The notes under the pieces are model-generated. The model had not been told where the DNA came from, searched no databases, and was given only the letters and a program-made list of their open reading frames with translations. From an uncultured Lachnoanaerobaculum sp. (lineage in GTDB: Bacteria; Bacillota; Clostridia; Lachnospirales; Lachnospiraceae), in contig CAMQCZ010000041.1 of assembly GCA_946999385.1 (NCBI GenBank), positions 1-6,203 on the forward strand: a stretch of 6,203 bases of DNA, given 5' to 3'. The position numbers and the translations under genes were made by a program. Of the stretch, positions 4,822-6,203 are shown piece after piece; within the stretch, counting starts at the first letter, position 1, and every line of letters begins with the position of its first letter.

Positions 4822-6203
4822 ATATCTGATAAAGTTTATCACCACAAAGGTCTTCTTTTGTCCATTCAAGAACGGCTAGTTTTCCTGAAGTATGATCTAA
4901 TATCTTGTTAATCCACTTAACTTCTTCATTTGCTTTAGCAGATAACATCTTATTACTAGGATTTGCTTTATACAAGGATGAATTAACAATCCACCAATTT
5001 GTATGAATTGATGCCCTTGTTAGATCTTCTTCTAATCTATATGCCTCATAAAATGGTGTATCCTCCGCCAAGCTAACGATTAATACTTCTGTTTCCGCTC
5101 CTCTTAATCTAGGTAACAAGTTTTTTATATATTCAGGTATCTGTCCTTGTGTTCTTTGAACTTCTTGATGATAACTTAAAGTTGAGTCTAACAACAACAA
5201 TGTATGACCCGTAGGAGCAGTATCAATAACAACTATTTCATCATCTGCTTTTTCCACGAGCTCTGCAAAAGCTCTAAATACAGCTATTTCCTGTGTACAT
5301 GGGGACCTTAAATCTTCTTCAATGTAAGCTACATCATCCTCACTCATTGTTTTTCTTACATTTTCAAGTACTTCATCTTGATATTTTTTTAATTCTTCTT
5401 TTTCATCAATATGACTCATAGATATTCCACTTGAACTATCTATCATAAATTTTATATGGTCAGCAGGATCTGTTGTAGCTAGATGTACCTTTTTACCAAG
5501 TTTGCTTAGCTTGATGGCAACAGAAGATGCAATAGTAGTCTTTCCTACACCGCCCTTGCCCATAGTAAAGATTACTTTTCTATTATTTTTTACAAGATCA
5601 CTAACAACATCATCTAAATTAAAGAGTTTGCCTTTTACTTCCACTTTTTGTTCATTTATCTGATCTTTCTTAAGGAAATTTCTTATAGAGTCAATTCCGG
5701 TAATGTTATATGATCTCAAGGCAATTGTATAGGTATCAAACTCAGTTAACATATCCGGCATATTTTCAAGGGCTAACTTTTGTTTTTTAAATATACTTTC
5801 AGATAAGTCATCATCATAATTTTCTAAGACACCATTAATCACTAATATTTGATTTTTTACTCCAATCTCAGATAGCTCCTTTGATGCTCTGGCTACCTCA
5901 TTAAGTGGTGTTTTATCAGGTCTTGCAACTAATACTAATGTTGTCAAACTCTTATCTGATAAATTCTCAACTGCCTTTTTATAAGTTTCTTTTTTATCCT
6001 CTAATCCTGATAACTGTCCTAAACAGGATGCTCCATGCGTACTTTCACTGATAAAATTAGTCCAAGCAGAAGGAAGCTGTAACATTCTAATGGTATGACC
6101 TGTAGGTGCTGTATCAAATATAATATGGCTATAGTATGTATTGAACTCAGAATTTGTAATAAAATTAGAAAACTCATTAAAAGCTGCAATCTCTATTGTA
6201 CAA
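4820..6203 (-). CDS. arsA: Arsenical pump-driving ATPase ArsA (5' end outside window)
   Basis: ArsA is the cytoplasmic As(III)/Sb(III)-stimulated ATPase that couples to the arsenite permease. The visible 460 residues are open to the window edge. The ATG at 6085 is internal, because family motifs continue upstream of it. Domain A1 is cut: its P-loop is outside, but TIEIAAF preceded by Cys at the edge, FDTAPTGHT (about nt 6094-6118) and HGASCLGQLSGL are seen. A linker leads to domain A2 with a complete P-loop GKGGVGKTT (nt 5534-5560), TTDPADH, SPCTQEIAVF and a second DTAPTGHTLLLLD. The cysteines in CTIEI, ASCLG and SPCTQEI correspond to E. coli ArsA Cys113, Cys172 and Cys422, which bind the metalloid. 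Both halves are joined in one chain, unlike the split arsA1/arsA2 pairs of some Clostridia. It lies upstream of acr3 with an 8-base gap. An arsD chaperone and arsR may precede it outside the window. Confidence 0.95.
   Translation of the reverse strand, partial: CTIEIAAFNEFSNFITNSEFNTYYSHIIFDTAPTGHTIRMLQLPSAWTNFISESTHGASCLGQLSGLEDKKETYKKAVENLSDKSLTTLVLVARPDKTPLNEVARASKELSEIGVKNQILVINGVLENYDDDLSESIFKKQKLALENMPDMLTEFDTYTIALRSYNITGIDSIRNFLKKDQINEQKVEVKGKLFNLDDVVSDLVKNNRKVIFTMGKGGVGKTTIASSVAIKLSKLGKKVHLATTDPADHIKFMIDSSSGISMSHIDEKEELKKYQDEVLENVRKTMSEDDVAYIEEDLRSPCTQEIAVFRAFAELVEKADDEIVVIDTAPTGHTLLLLDSTLSYHQEVQRTQGQIPEYIKNLLPRLRGAETEVLIVSLAEDTPFYEAYRLEEDLTRASIHTNWWIVNSSLYKANPSNKMLSAKANEEVKWINKILDHTSGKLAVLEWTKEDLCGDKLYQI

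Noticed and set aside
4820..6085. ATG at 6085 as the true start of ArsA
   Set aside because: The frame stays open to the window edge, and the upstream codons encode clear ArsA motifs (CTIEIAAF, FDTAPTGHT), so this Met is internal.
1..6203. tRNA or rRNA genes, CRISPR arrays, insertion sequences, riboswitches
   Set aside because: Reading both strands showed no cloverleaf, regularly spaced repeat array, transposase or recognised aptamer. A covariance-model search was not possible.

Overview
The window looks like a low-G+C Firmicutes chromosome, most likely a member of the Clostridia. The DNA is very A/T-rich, codons are strongly A/T-ended, AGGAG-type ribosome sites precede several starts, and the genes include an Asn-rich Rho, a DUF6472-like small protein, a clostridial-type pyridoxal kinase and an ArsA/Acr3 arsenic pair. 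Genus cannot be fixed from the sequence alone.

Left part (1-3529, all + strand): the window opens inside the N-terminal, asparagine-rich extension of transcription termination factor Rho, whose conserved core follows to 1279. After an 84-base gap with a weak promoter candidate comes a tightly packed set of three genes. These are a 57-residue four-cysteine protein (DUF6472-like, 1364-1537), a rhodanese + TtcA-type PP-loop fusion (1540-2685, 2 bases downstream) and a pyridoxal/pyridoxamine kinase (2678-3529, overlapping the previous gene by 8 bases). The spacing suggests one translationally coupled operon. A sulfur theme can be proposed: rhodanese carries persulfide, TtcA enzymes thiolate tRNA, and cysteine desulfurases need PLP. 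That link is inference.

Middle (3530-3770): no intact gene. It holds two overlapping, mutually exclusive hairpins right after the pdxK stop, a third small hairpin, and on the minus strand a 44-residue open C-terminal gene remnant with no start codon. A 7-bp inverted repeat lies at the remnant's broken end.

Right part (3771-6203, all - strand, convergent to the left part): an arsenite-resistance operon read right to left. A two-domain ArsA ATPase (5' end outside the window) is followed 8 bases later by an Acr3-type arsenite permease. ArsA would power or couple to Acr3 for As(III) extrusion. No arsR, arsD or arsC is visible, and they could lie beyond the right edge. By eye this block is somewhat richer in G+C than the left part and ends next to a gene remnant, which fits an acquired cassette.
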